A stretch of 64,000 nt of DNA from Paenisporosarcina sp049671445 (GTDB lineage Bacteria; Bacillota; Bacilli; Bacillales_A; Planococcaceae): NCBI RefSeq assembly GCF_049671445.1, contig NZ_JBATUX010000022.1:1-64000 (forward strand), read 5' to 3'. Both the position numbers and the translations under genes were made by a program. Below, in pieces: positions 42,292-50,423 of this stretch (position 1 is its first letter; each line of letters opens with the position of its first letter). Below the pieces are notes generated by a model that made no database searches, was not told where the DNA came from, and saw only the letters and a list, made by a program, of their open reading frames with translations.

Positions 42292-44100
42292 TCACCCTTT
42301 AGATGAAGTTAATGTAAGAAACTCTTCCACGTCTTTAACACAAAGAGCAATTCCCTTTTCCCAGAAAGCGTGTTGCGTGATATCTTCCCCTAAATGTTTC
42401 ATAGCTAAATCTTCAACTGACATGATAGCCGTATCACGAAGTAAAGAGATGTACTTCTCTTCAAAACTGCTTCCTTCTTCAATCGCTTTTGCGTATATGC
42501 TTAGGCTGAATAAGTAGCCAAAAGTGTATGGGAAATTATAGAATGGTACACGTGAGATATAGAAATGTAGTTTAGATGCCCAGAAATGAGGATGCACATC
42601 CCCTAGTCCATCGCCGAATGCCTCACGTTGCGCTTCTTCCATTAACGTATTTAAACGACTAGCTGAAACAATTCCTTTTTTTCGTTCTTCATAGAAACGT
42701 GTTTCAAACAAGAAACGTGCATGGATATTCATGAAGAATGCCACACTTCGTTGAATTTTATCTTCTAATAAAGCTAATTTTTCATCAGCTGTTGTCGCTT
42801 CTTTAACTGCAGCATCCGCAACAATCATTTCTGCAAATGTTGACGCAGTTTCGGCTACACCCATTGCATATTGACGATTCATCCAGTGAACGGGTCTTAA
42901 TGCGTACGAATGGAAAGCGTGACCAAGTTCATGAGCGAGTGTTGCAACATTGGACATCGTTCCGCTATACGTCATGAAAATACGTGACTGCTCAGACAAT
43001 GGCATACCTGTACAGAATCCACCAGGACGTTTATTCGGACGATCTTCAGCTTCAATCCATTCATCTTCAAATGCTTTCCGTGAGAATTTCTCTAGTTCAG
43101 GACCGAATTTACCGAATTGTTTTAAAATAAATTCGGCTCCTTCTTGATACGAAACTTTTTGAGTCGATTCTGTAACCGGCGCATCTAAATCATACCAATG
43201 CATAGCATCAGCACCTACTAACTCTGACTTGCGCTTTAAATATTTTACAAATGGTGCTTTATGAGCACTAATGGCTCCCCACATTGCATCTAATGTTTCT
43301 TGTTTCATTCGATTCATATCTAACGGTTCTTTTAATACAGAGTCCCAACCGCGTTTTTTATAAACTGCTAATCGGAACCCAGCCATATGATTTAATGTTT
43401 TAGCAAAGAACTCTTCTTTGTCAGTCCATGCTTGTTCAAGTGCTTCGAACGATTCTTTTCGAACTGATCCATCCGAATGAGAACTTAAGTTACTCGCTTG
43501 ACCCACAGAAAACTCTTTTTCTTCTCCATCAACTGTAACTCGTACTTTAACGTCTCCAACTAACAAATCATACAGTTGGCTCCACCCATGATATCCATCA
43601 ACGCCAAGAGCAGTAATCATGTCTTCTTCTTTTTCTGAAAGCAATTCTTTTGCTTCATCGCGCCATTCATTTAAGACAAAAGAAAACTCCTTTAAACGTT
43701 TATCTTTCATCAAAGCAGCCCAAACACTGTCTTCAGTTCTAGACAATTGTTGTTGAACTACTAGCATAGATGAAGAAAAACGAGCTCCTAATGAGCCTAT
43801 TTCACCTTGTAATAAGTTTGCTTGTTTATCTGTCGTATCTTGCGCTAAATAACAACCCACGACAGCTCCAGCTTGTGATAAATTCTCTGCTACTTGTTTC
43901 GTTTCTTCTATTATTGATGCAATTTTATCAGCGTCTGATTCATTTTTTGGTACATCAAATGTAGATAATGTTTGTTCAAATGAATCTAATTTTACAGTTA
44001 AAGCATTCAAGTGTTCGCGAAGTTCAGGAGACGAACTTCCCCCTTTAAAAAATACGTCTAAATCCCATACTTCTGCATATGTTTTGGTAGTCAAACTCAT
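42292..44100 (-). CDS. M3 family oligoendopeptidase (PepF type)
   Basis: A cytoplasmic zinc peptidase of about 602 residues cleaving short peptides. The zinc site is HELGHAFHSY (390-399), with the third ligand glutamate in GVAETASTFAEMI about 25 residues later. The closing helices YISRVPFYNFPYTFGYLF fit the PepF/M3 family. The start is uncertain: ATGs at 44109 and 44100 flank GGGGGA, and a TTG at 44094 has the best spacing from it. First gene of a pair with a GNAT enzyme. Confidence 0.9.
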   Translation of the reverse strand: MSLTTKTYAEVWDLDVFFKGGSSSPELREHLNALTVKLDSFEQTLSTFDVPKNESDADKIASIIEETKQVAENLSQAGAVVGCYLAQDTTDKQANLLQGEIGSLGARFSSSMLVVQQQLSRTEDSVWAALMKDKRLKEFSFVLNEWRDEAKELLSEKEEDMITALGVDGYHGWSQLYDLLVGDVKVRVTVDGEEKEFSVGQASNLSSHSDGSVRKESFEALEQAWTDKEEFFAKTLNHMAGFRLAVYKKRGWDSVLKEPLDMNRMKQETLDAMWGAISAHKAPFVKYLKRKSELVGADAMHWYDLDAPVTESTQKVSYQEGAEFILKQFGKFGPELEKFSRKAFEDEWIEAEDRPNKRPGGFCTGMPLSEQSRIFMTYSGTMSNVATLAHELGHAFHSYALRPVHWMNRQYAMGVAETASTFAEMIVADAAVKEATTADEKLALLEDKIQRSVAFFMNIHARFLFETRFYEERKKGIVSASRLNTLMEEAQREAFGDGLGDVHPHFWASKLHFYISRVPFYNFPYTFGYLFSLSIYAKAIEEGSSFEEKYISLLRDTAIMSVEDLAMKHLGEDITQHAFWEKGIALCVKDVEEFLTLTSSKG

Positions 44101-44146
44101 TTCCCCCATGTCTTTCTAAATTTTCCGAAAATACTACATAATTATA

Positions 44147-44923
44147 TCATGCTTCTTCGGCTTGCGAAACATCGTTATGAGGATTTGTAACCGGTATGCC
44201 TTTTTCTACGCACACTTGCATAATATGTTCTAGAATGCTTTTTAAAACATTAATACGTGCATTTTTCTTATCCGTTGCTTCAATAATTATCCAAGGTGCA
44301 TGTTCAGTATGAGTTTTATCAAACATATCTTCTGCTGCACTTACATAGCTTGACCATTTTTCCCGATTTCGCCAATCGTCATCGGTTAATTTCCATTGCT
44401 TGTAGGGGTCTTCACGACGCTCTTCAAAACGATTTAATTGCTCCTCTTTTGTAATTTGTAACCAGCATTTCACCACAATATAGGATTCATCCGTTAACAC
44501 TTTTTCAAAATCATTGATTTCTTTATAAGCCCGTTTCCACTGTGGCTTCGCTGCAAATCCTTCGATTCTTTCTACTAATACTCGTCCATACCAAGATCGA
44601 TCGAAGATTCCAATTTGTCCGTGTTGTGGAAGCTTTCGCCAAAAGCGTTGTAAGTAATGGTATCTTAACTCATGTGGTTGTGGCGCAGATATTGGGTGAA
44701 CAACAAGACCACGGGGATCCAACCTCTCCGTTATTCTTTTAATTGCTCCTCCTTTCCCTGCTGCATCCATGCCTTCAAAAACGATGACAAGTCCTACTTT
44801 TTGATTGTATAAATGTTGCTGAACGTTTAACATGTCGTATTGGAGCTGTTTTAATTCTTTTTGGTATAGTTTCTTATTTTCATAGGGTTTTTCTTTAGGT
44901 AATTCATTTAATTGAATAATCAT
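44147..44923 (-). CDS. Polyphosphate kinase 2 family protein
   Basis: A 258-residue P-loop kinase that transfers phosphate between polyphosphate and nucleotides. Walker A is GMDAAGKGG (51-59), Walker B DRSWYGRVLVERIEG, and the lid is rich in arginine (EERREDPYKQWKLTDDDW). A single PPK2 domain of this size usually makes ADP or ATP from AMP/ADP or GDP. The ATG at 44923 follows GGAGGGGG; a five-codon extension is not supported. Single gene, divergent from the TspO-like gene. Confidence 0.9.
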   Translation of the reverse strand: MIIQLNELPKEKPYENKKLYQKELKQLQYDMLNVQQHLYNQKVGLVIVFEGMDAAGKGGAIKRITERLDPRGLVVHPISAPQPHELRYHYLQRFWRKLPQHGQIGIFDRSWYGRVLVERIEGFAAKPQWKRAYKEINDFEKVLTDESYIVVKCWLQITKEEQLNRFEERREDPYKQWKLTDDDWRNREKWSSYVSAAEDMFDKTHTEHAPWIIIEATDKKNARINVLKSILEHIMQVCVEKGIPVTNPHNDVSQAEEA

Positions 44924-45032
44924 CGTAACCCCCTCCAAATTATTTTAAATTTAATCTACAAAAAGTTTTGGTAAATTGGAATTTGTTGTTACTGTAGCAT
45001 GACGTTATACTAAAGTATAGGAGGTGAACGCT

Positions 45033-45770
45033 ATGGGTCGTTTCGCAATTATGGTTATCGCACTGATTAGTGTAATTACTGTTAATGCATTAGCTAATAT
45101 TTTGCCTTTAAATAATCAAACAACTGGTGAGATATCAAATCGGCTTCCTGTATTATTTACACCAGCTGGCTATGTATTTTCGATTTGGTCAGTCATTTAT
45201 GTGCTCTTAATCGTATGGCTTGTGGGCATGTGGAAAAAAAGGCAACAAGGTGATGTTAACTATACAAACCGCTCCACCTTATTTATCATTAGTTGTGTGC
45301 TAAATATAGCGTGGATTTATTTATGGCATTATGAGAAATTTTTATTTACAGTCATCGTAATGATTGGACTTCTTATCACACTTGTCTTGCTATACAGAAC
45401 TTTTCCAGATTCAGATAATAGCATCAAGAGCCGTCTCCCTATTTCCGTATATTTAGGATGGATAAGTGTCGCTACGATTGCTAATATTAGTTATGTTTTA
45501 ACCTACTTTGAATGGAATGGCTGGGGCTTGAGCGATCCGTTATGGGCAGTCATCATGATGACGATAGGTACAGCACTTGCCTTACATATTCGTTACCACC
45601 ATTTTGATATCGCTTATGTGTTCGTCTTTATTTGGGCTTTCATAGGTATAGCTGTTCGCAATGGCTTTGAAGAATTGCTAGTTTCTACAGCTGCTCTTTT
45701 TTTAAGTGCTGTTATGCTTGCGGGTATTATTTTCATGAAGAAATCAAAGTCCCATTCTAAATCCACATAA
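45033..45770 (+). CDS. TspO-like tryptophan-rich membrane protein
   Basis: A 245-residue protein with about seven predicted helices, longer than classic TspO (five). Features are FTPAGYVFSIWSVIYVLLIVWL and an IAWIYLWHYEK stretch, like the signature TspO/MBR loop PxxVFxxVW region. Tryptophan and tyrosine are frequent in the helices. TspO proteins bind tetrapyrroles, but binding here is unproven. The ATG at 45033 follows AGGAGGTG; a GTG at 45024 is inside the ribosome site. Confidence 0.75.
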   Translation: MGRFAIMVIALISVITVNALANILPLNNQTTGEISNRLPVLFTPAGYVFSIWSVIYVLLIVWLVGMWKKRQQGDVNYTNRSTLFIISCVLNIAWIYLWHYEKFLFTVIVMIGLLITLVLLYRTFPDSDNSIKSRLPISVYLGWISVATIANISYVLTYFEWNGWGLSDPLWAVIMMTIGTALALHIRYHHFDIAYVFVFIWAFIGIAVRNGFEELLVSTAALFLSAVMLAGIIFMKKSKSHSKST

Positions 45771-45807
45771 TTAATGTAGTAGATTAATATAAACAAATTC
45801 ATAAAAT

Positions 45808-45846
45808 AAAAAACACCAACTGCGCAATCGCTCAGTTGGTGTTTTT
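45808..45846 (-). terminator. mapB terminator
   Basis: AACACCAACTG pairs with CAGTTGGTGTT, T-tracts on both strands; it lies directly after the mapB stop. Confidence 0.9.
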
Positions 45847-45847
45847 G

Positions 45848-46597
45848 TTAGTTGATTTTTGTTATTAAGATTGGTTCGCCTTTAGTGACAATGACTGTAT
45901 GTTCAATTTGTGCAACAAGCGATTTGTCTGGCGTTAAAAATGTCCAACCATCTCCAGATTCAACGATATGTTCCGCTTTTTCAGAAATAAACGGCTCAAC
46001 AGCTAAAACCATTCCTTCTTTCAAGATGGTAGGTTCCCATGCATCATAGTAATTTAAAATATGTTGTGGCGCTTCATGAAGAGATTTCCCAATCCCATGA
46101 CCGGTTAAGTTCATGATGACCGTATAGCCATTAAGTTTTGCTTCTCGTTCTACAGCTTTGCCTATTTGGTTTAAACGGGAACCTGCTTTTACTTTTAACA
46201 TTGCACGATCAAAAGCACTTTCAGCCACTTCACAAAGTTTTTCTATTTTCTTATAGCCTGCACCAACCACGAATGAAATACCTGTATCCGCAAAATAGCC
46301 ATTTAGTGATCCAGAAACATCAATGTTTACTAGGTCGCCATCTTTTATAACACGTGAACCTGGAATTCCGTGCGCAACTTCCTCGTTTACACTAATACAA
46401 GTGAAACCAGGGAAATCGTACTCCCCTTTAGGACCTGAAATCGCGCCTGCTTTTTCAAACATTCGTCCACCAAGATCATCAATTTCCTTTGTTGTAACAC
46501 CTGGTTTTGTAGCTGCACGCATCGCGTCGCGAATCTCGGCAACAATACGTCCTATAGTTTTTAACGCTTCGAAGTCTTCAGTTGTTTTTGCAATCAT
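45848..46597 (-). CDS. mapB: Type I methionine aminopeptidase (MapB/YflG type)
   Basis: A 249-residue dimetal enzyme removing initiator methionine. Metal ligands can be placed in VNIDVSGSLNGYFADTG (two Asp), LTGHGIGKSLHEAPQ (His), LAVEPF (Glu) and AQIEHTVIV (Glu). The substrate-pocket stretch NEEVAHGIPG is intact. It matches B. subtilis YflG (MapB), the paralogue of MapA outside the ribosomal protein cluster. The ATG at 46597 follows GAAGGATTTTAAGAAT; an upstream extension is less likely. Confidence 0.92.
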   Translation of the reverse strand: MIAKTTEDFEALKTIGRIVAEIRDAMRAATKPGVTTKEIDDLGGRMFEKAGAISGPKGEYDFPGFTCISVNEEVAHGIPGSRVIKDGDLVNIDVSGSLNGYFADTGISFVVGAGYKKIEKLCEVAESAFDRAMLKVKAGSRLNQIGKAVEREAKLNGYTVIMNLTGHGIGKSLHEAPQHILNYYDAWEPTILKEGMVLAVEPFISEKAEHIVESGDGWTFLTPDKSLVAQIEHTVIVTKGEPILITKIN

Positions 46598-46744
46598 ATT
46601 CTTAAAATCCTTCTTTCTCAAAATATATATCCCATACTATACCATAAGGAAAGATGCTTTCCCATATGACAGGACCATTCTGAACATTCAGGAAACCAAA
46701 TTCTTGATTTGAATTACCGAATTCTACATGGACTTCTACTTACA

Positions 46745-46875
46745 GCAGATAGTGGAAAGGATTTTCTACCACATGAAGATGTTTCGGATCTTTCTACGGC
46801 GGCTTCTGCCCATCTAGAGGCGGTTTCAGACCATTCCAATCAGTTTATGTCTACGTGTGACCAAATGTACATGAT
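46745..46875. repeat. Degenerate 20-22 bp repeats, short block
   Basis: Three to five units with a core like TTTCAGACCATTCCAATCAG (for example at 46780, 46819 and 46840), related to the units near 27.1 kb. They lie between mapB and the thiT 3' end; a 75-residue frame across them is not a gene. Confidence 0.6.
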
Positions 46876-46892
46876 GGTCTTTAAACAAAGAG

Positions 46893-47480
46893 TTAAACCG
46901 CCCTATTTGGTTCAAGCAATCGCGGGGCTGCTATGAATAATAAGGAACACACGAAAGCACTCAATAAAAATACTGGAATCATATAAGTTGCATTATAAAT
47001 GCTTGAGTACATAAATAAATTAGCACCCTCTTCAGCATACATTCCGAAGAAGAAAATACCAGTTATTACATGCGTAATATAACGCAATAATGAACCTATT
47101 AATACAGCTGATACAATCGTGAATATTAATTTCCCACGGTTATTCTGTTGTGCATATTTAAAGTATTGTGATCTCAACAATCCTGCGAATCCAACCACAC
47201 CATAAGCAATTAAATAATCTAGAATGACTTGCATAACAACAAAATTAAATGACAACGGGGTGACAGATATTAATCCTGAAACAATTTGTAACAGGCCAAC
47301 TAGCAACCCAGTCATAACACCAGCTAATGCCCCTCTTCGGAACGCCATTAATACAATAGGAATCATTACTAAACTGACTGATCCCCCTTGCGGCATTTTA
47401 AACGCCACAAAATCTAATACAAACCCTAACGCGGCAAAGATTGCAATCTCGACTAGCAACAAAACTTTTTTATTTCTCAT
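46893..47480 (-). CDS. thiT: ThiT, substrate-binding (S) component of a thiamin ECF transporter
   Basis: A 195-residue membrane protein with six predicted helices that binds thiamin and uses a shared energy-coupling module for uptake. MRNKKVLLLVEIAIFAALGFVL and FKMPQGGSVSLVMIPI are typical of ThiT (YuaJ). C-terminal helices include the RYITHVITGIFFFG stretch. The ATG at 47480 follows AAGGAGGAAG; the open frame upstream reads through the riboswitch and is rejected. Transcription should be switched off by TPP through the upstream riboswitch and terminator. Confidence 0.93.
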   Translation of the reverse strand: MRNKKVLLLVEIAIFAALGFVLDFVAFKMPQGGSVSLVMIPIVLMAFRRGALAGVMTGLLVGLLQIVSGLISVTPLSFNFVVMQVILDYLIAYGVVGFAGLLRSQYFKYAQQNNRGKLIFTIVSAVLIGSLLRYITHVITGIFFFGMYAEEGANLFMYSSIYNATYMIPVFLLSAFVCSLLFIAAPRLLEPNRAV

Positions 47481-47536
47481 CTTTCTTCCTCCTTTTGCGA
47501 TGTACTGCAATTCGCATGTCAGGGTGAAAAAAACCA

Positions 47537-47572
47537 CAAAAAAACGACCTAAGGACAGAGCCTGACGTCGTT
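47537..47572 (-). terminator. Riboswitch-controlled terminator of thiT
   Basis: Minus-strand AACGAC (47567-47572) pairs with GTCGTT (47543-47548), followed by T-tracts. It lies between the aptamer and the thiT start. Confidence 0.85.
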
Positions 47573-47586
47573 GGAGTCGGTTTCTA

Positions 47587-47677
47587 TCCACATCCCTGCG
47601 CAAGCATTAACTTACAGGTTCTAAGGGTTAGAACTTTTTTCGTTCACTCTCAGCCATTTCAGGCTCCCCTTGTGGTA
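47587..47677 (-). ncRNA. TPP riboswitch (THI box) aptamer
   Basis: On the minus strand the aptamer has the conserved CTGAGA of the pyrimidine-sensing helix (in GGCTGAGAGTGA), ACCCTTAGAACCTG, and GCAGGGATGTGG closing on ACCACAAGGGG through the P1 stem. These are the THI element hallmarks. It is placed 110 bp before thiT. Confidence 0.95.
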
Positions 47678-47817
47678 ATTACATCTAATTTTGATATTAC
47701 GGATTAATTGTACAGAAAGAGGGAAAGAGAAGCAAGAGGGTATAGTCGTTCTGTGACTTTTATATTGTCTATCGATATACTGAACATACAAATAATTAAC
47801 TAAGGATGTGAAGGATC

Positions 47818-48888
47818 ATGATCGAGATGTTGAAAAATCTAGTGGCAATCAAAAGTGATACCGAGGAAGGTGCAAATGATGCACTACGGTATTGTTCCAA
47901 GTGGTTGGACAGTCATGAAATTACACATGAAATTATTGAGAACGAAGGACGATTAATGATTCATGCTGAGATAGGACAAGGCCCAACTACTATAGTATGG
48001 AATGGCCATGTTGATGTAGTTCCTGCCAAAATCGAACAATTTAATCCTGTTATTGACGGTGATCGTCTATATGGTCGTGGCTCTGCGGATATGAAGGCCG
48101 GTGTTGCTGCTATGATGGAAGCTTTCCGTCGAATTTATTCAGCACGAGAGGAATTAAAGCAACGCATTGTTTTACACATCGTCACAGATGAAGAAACGGG
48201 TGGTCGAAAAACATCTGGTCATTTAGTTGAGATTGGACGAACGGGTGATTTCGTCATATGTGGAGAACCTACACACTTGAAACTCAGCGTTCAATCAAAA
48301 GGGATTTTGCATGCAAATGTAACACTTTTCGGAAAAGCAGCACATGGTTCCCGTCCATGGGAAGGCACGAATGCTGTTGAAGCTTCCTACTTGTTCCACG
48401 AAAAGCTAAAAACGTTACCTTTCACGAAGGCAAGCAATGAGTATTATGAATATCCTTCAATTAATTTGGCTAAAATTCAAGCAGGTGATCGCTATAATGT
48501 AGTACCTGATCAATGTGATGTGAATTATGACATTCGTTTTGTTCCTGGTCAAAACTGGGAAGATATTATCCAAGAAATGACGGAACTTGCACAATCAATC
48601 AATCCGAAAAACATCGTGAAAGCTGGAGGAAAAACACCAGCAATCACAACAACTGAAGATAATCCATTCGTTCAATCCCTAGCAGTTGTAACAGCGGAAG
48701 TAACACAAAAAGATGCTGTATTATTCGGTCAGCACGGAGCAGCAGATACTCGCTATTATGCGAAAACTGGTGCTGGTGCTATTGAATTCGGTCCTAGTGG
48801 TGACGATTGGCACGGCCCGGATGAGTACGTGTTAATTTCATCTGTAGAACAATATGCAGATATTTTAACAAAGCATGCATTAAGTTGA
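47818..48888 (+). CDS. M20 family metallopeptidase (DapE/ArgE type)
   Basis: A 356-residue dizinc hydrolase. Ligands are in WNGHVDVVP (His), YGRGSADMKAG (bridging Asp), TDEETGG (catalytic and ligand Glu), CGEPTHL (Glu) and GQHGAADTRYY (His). The dimerisation lid includes FGKAAHGSRPWEGTNAV. It may deacylate or cleave a small peptide-like substrate; DapE, ArgE and similar enzymes cannot be told apart from sequence. TAAGGATGTGAAGGATC precedes the ATG. Followed by a DUF4870 gene after 57 bp. Confidence 0.87.
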   Translation: MIEMLKNLVAIKSDTEEGANDALRYCSKWLDSHEITHEIIENEGRLMIHAEIGQGPTTIVWNGHVDVVPAKIEQFNPVIDGDRLYGRGSADMKAGVAAMMEAFRRIYSAREELKQRIVLHIVTDEETGGRKTSGHLVEIGRTGDFVICGEPTHLKLSVQSKGILHANVTLFGKAAHGSRPWEGTNAVEASYLFHEKLKTLPFTKASNEYYEYPSINLAKIQAGDRYNVVPDQCDVNYDIRFVPGQNWEDIIQEMTELAQSINPKNIVKAGGKTPAITTTEDNPFVQSLAVVTAEVTQKDAVLFGQHGAADTRYYAKTGAGAIEFGPSGDDWHGPDEYVLISSVEQYADILTKHALS

Positions 48889-48945
48889 AACCATTTGCAT
48901 GATACTCCGTATTAATGAGTACTATCTTTTAGAGGAGGAGTAAGA

Positions 48946-49308
48946 TTGGATAATCGACGTGTATTATCCGCTTTAAGCTATTTTAGTGTTCTGTTTGCTC
49001 CATTTTTATTACCACTAATTGTCTACTTCATTTCTCCAGATACGGAGGTAAAGTACCATGCAAAACGGTCGTTTATATCTCACTTGATTCCTGTTGCTCT
49101 AGGTATTATTGGATTCATTGTATTAATGTTTAGTTCCTTTACGATGTATAATACGATGGATTATTCAATAGCGCCTAATGCCACTTCTTCTTTTGATTTC
49201 ATGGCGGCAGGTGTGCCTATCTTGTTTATGTTGTTGTATGGCGTTTTATCAATTGCGGTATTGATATGGAACATAGTCCAAGGAATTAAAGTAATACAAA
49301 AGGTTTAA
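48946..49308 (+). CDS. DUF4870 family small membrane protein
   Basis: A 120-residue protein with three predicted helices. Typical family text is VLSALSYFSVLFAPFLLPLIVYF and KYHAKRSFISHLIP, with a C-terminal helix ending in VQGIKVIQKV. Function unknown. The start is a TTG at 48946 after AGGAGGAGTAAGA. A tiny hydrophobic gene follows. Confidence 0.82.
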   Translation: MDNRRVLSALSYFSVLFAPFLLPLIVYFISPDTEVKYHAKRSFISHLIPVALGIIGFIVLMFSSFTMYNTMDYSIAPNATSSFDFMAAGVPILFMLLYGVLSIAVLIWNIVQGIKVIQKV

Positions 49309-49363
49309 TTAATACTTAATCCGGGAAATACATCACTATACAATAGTGATAGGAGCGATATAA

Positions 49364-49480
49364 ATGAGACTAGGTAACTTAGTTAAAACTGCTATAAAAT
49401 TTGCACCAATCATTATTCCAATCGTGAAAAAGGCAATGGATAAAAAGAAAACTACGAACACCACATATCCACGTAAATAA
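49364..49480 (+). CDS. 38-residue amphipathic basic peptide gene
   Basis: The ORF starts at 49364 after AGGAG with eight bases of spacing and ends at 49480. The product begins MRLGNLVKTAIKF, has a short hydrophobic stretch (APIIIPIV) and ends in a basic, Thr-rich tail (KKAMDKKK then TTNTTYPRK). It may insert into or touch the membrane. No family is recognised. It lies between DUF4870 and a bidirectional terminator, so it is the last gene of that transcript. Confidence 0.6.
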   Translation: MRLGNLVKTAIKFAPIIIPIVKKAMDKKKTTNTTYPRK

Positions 49481-49519
49481 AAAAGTTGGAACTCATTTTA
49501 ATGAGTTCCAACTTTTTTT
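49479..49519. terminator. Bidirectional terminator, small peptide gene / GDSL esterase
   Basis: AAAAGTTGGAACTCAT pairs with ATGAGTTCCAACTTTT, T-tracts on both strands. It begins at the peptide gene stop and ends at the esterase stop. Confidence 0.92.
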
Positions 49520-50411
49520 ATATGAGTGGCTTTAGTTCAGCTAACGCTAAGAATTCATTTTCTCGCAAAGACGAAGGTAAAACTGCAGATTCCTCAGTGT
49601 CTTTTTCTATACTTTGTTGTTGCATGATTTGCTCGAACGTACGAGGATTTGCAGGAGGAATCTCATTTTTCGTTACCTGCATAGCATCTTTTGCATAAAC
49701 ATTAAAAAAGCTGTTTGCCATCGCTCTGTATCCTTCTACATTAGGATGCACATCTGCTGGATTTGGTACTTTTCCAGTCGCACTATCCCCAAATGCAGCG
49801 TCTACTGACACAAATTGCACATCTGCTTCTTTTGCCACTTTTCCTAAAATTTCATTAAGTCGATTCAATTGTTGCGCTGTACCAGTCTTCTGTGAGTCAC
49901 GTGCATGTGGATATGCAAAATAATAACCCATTACATACACTTGTGCTTTGGGTGCTATTTTTTTCAATTCACTAAGAATCGTCACCATATTTTTGCGAAC
50001 ACCGTTTAATGAATAATCGGCTGGGATTTGTTGAAAGGTTAATGAACCTGATTTCGCGTCTGCTTTAATTAAGCGTAAAAGATCATTCGCTCCCGCTGAA
50101 ATTGTGATGACGTTTGCATTTTGAAGTAATGGTTTCGCTTCATTAGATTGTACCCGCTCCAACACATCGCTGGTTGTAAAGCCTGGAAATGCTAAATCTT
50201 TCGAATAAAAAGCAAGCGGTTGATTACGTCCAATTTCTTGGGCAATTAAATCACTATATCCCGTATCAATTTCACGTTTCGGAGTTTGGCCAGCGGCGAG
50301 AGAATCTCCGAGCGCTACATAAGAAATTGGTCCAAATACTTGAGCACTTGTTTGAAGAGGAACAAGAAATAAACCCATGACAACAATAAGAATCGATAAT
50401 TGTTTTTTCAT
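49518..50411 (-). CDS. Secreted SGNH/GDSL hydrolase
   Basis: A 297-residue exported esterase. A signal peptide (about 1-24) ends near TSAQVFG. Block I YVALGDSLAAG holds the catalytic Ser, block III AGANDLLRL the Asn, and block V PADVHPNVEGY the Asp and His. Substrate unknown; acyl esters or wall-linked sugars are possible. The ATG at 50411 follows AGAAGGTG. Last gene of the yfmL-ampS2-esterase transcript. Confidence 0.87.
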   Translation of the reverse strand: MKKQLSILIVVMGLFLVPLQTSAQVFGPISYVALGDSLAAGQTPKREIDTGYSDLIAQEIGRNQPLAFYSKDLAFPGFTTSDVLERVQSNEAKPLLQNANVITISAGANDLLRLIKADAKSGSLTFQQIPADYSLNGVRKNMVTILSELKKIAPKAQVYVMGYYFAYPHARDSQKTGTAQQLNRLNEILGKVAKEADVQFVSVDAAFGDSATGKVPNPADVHPNVEGYRAMANSFFNVYAKDAMQVTKNEIPPANPRTFEQIMQQQSIEKDTEESAVLPSSLRENEFLALAELKPLI

Positions 50412-50423
50412 TAGTGTCACCTT

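Noticed and set aside
46709..46936. 75-residue plus-strand frame
   Set aside because: Made of the degenerate repeat block and the antisense 3' end of thiT; no ribosome site.
47224..47565. 113-residue plus-strand frame over thiT and its riboswitch
   Set aside because: Antisense to thiT, whose membrane protein sequence and riboswitch are clear.
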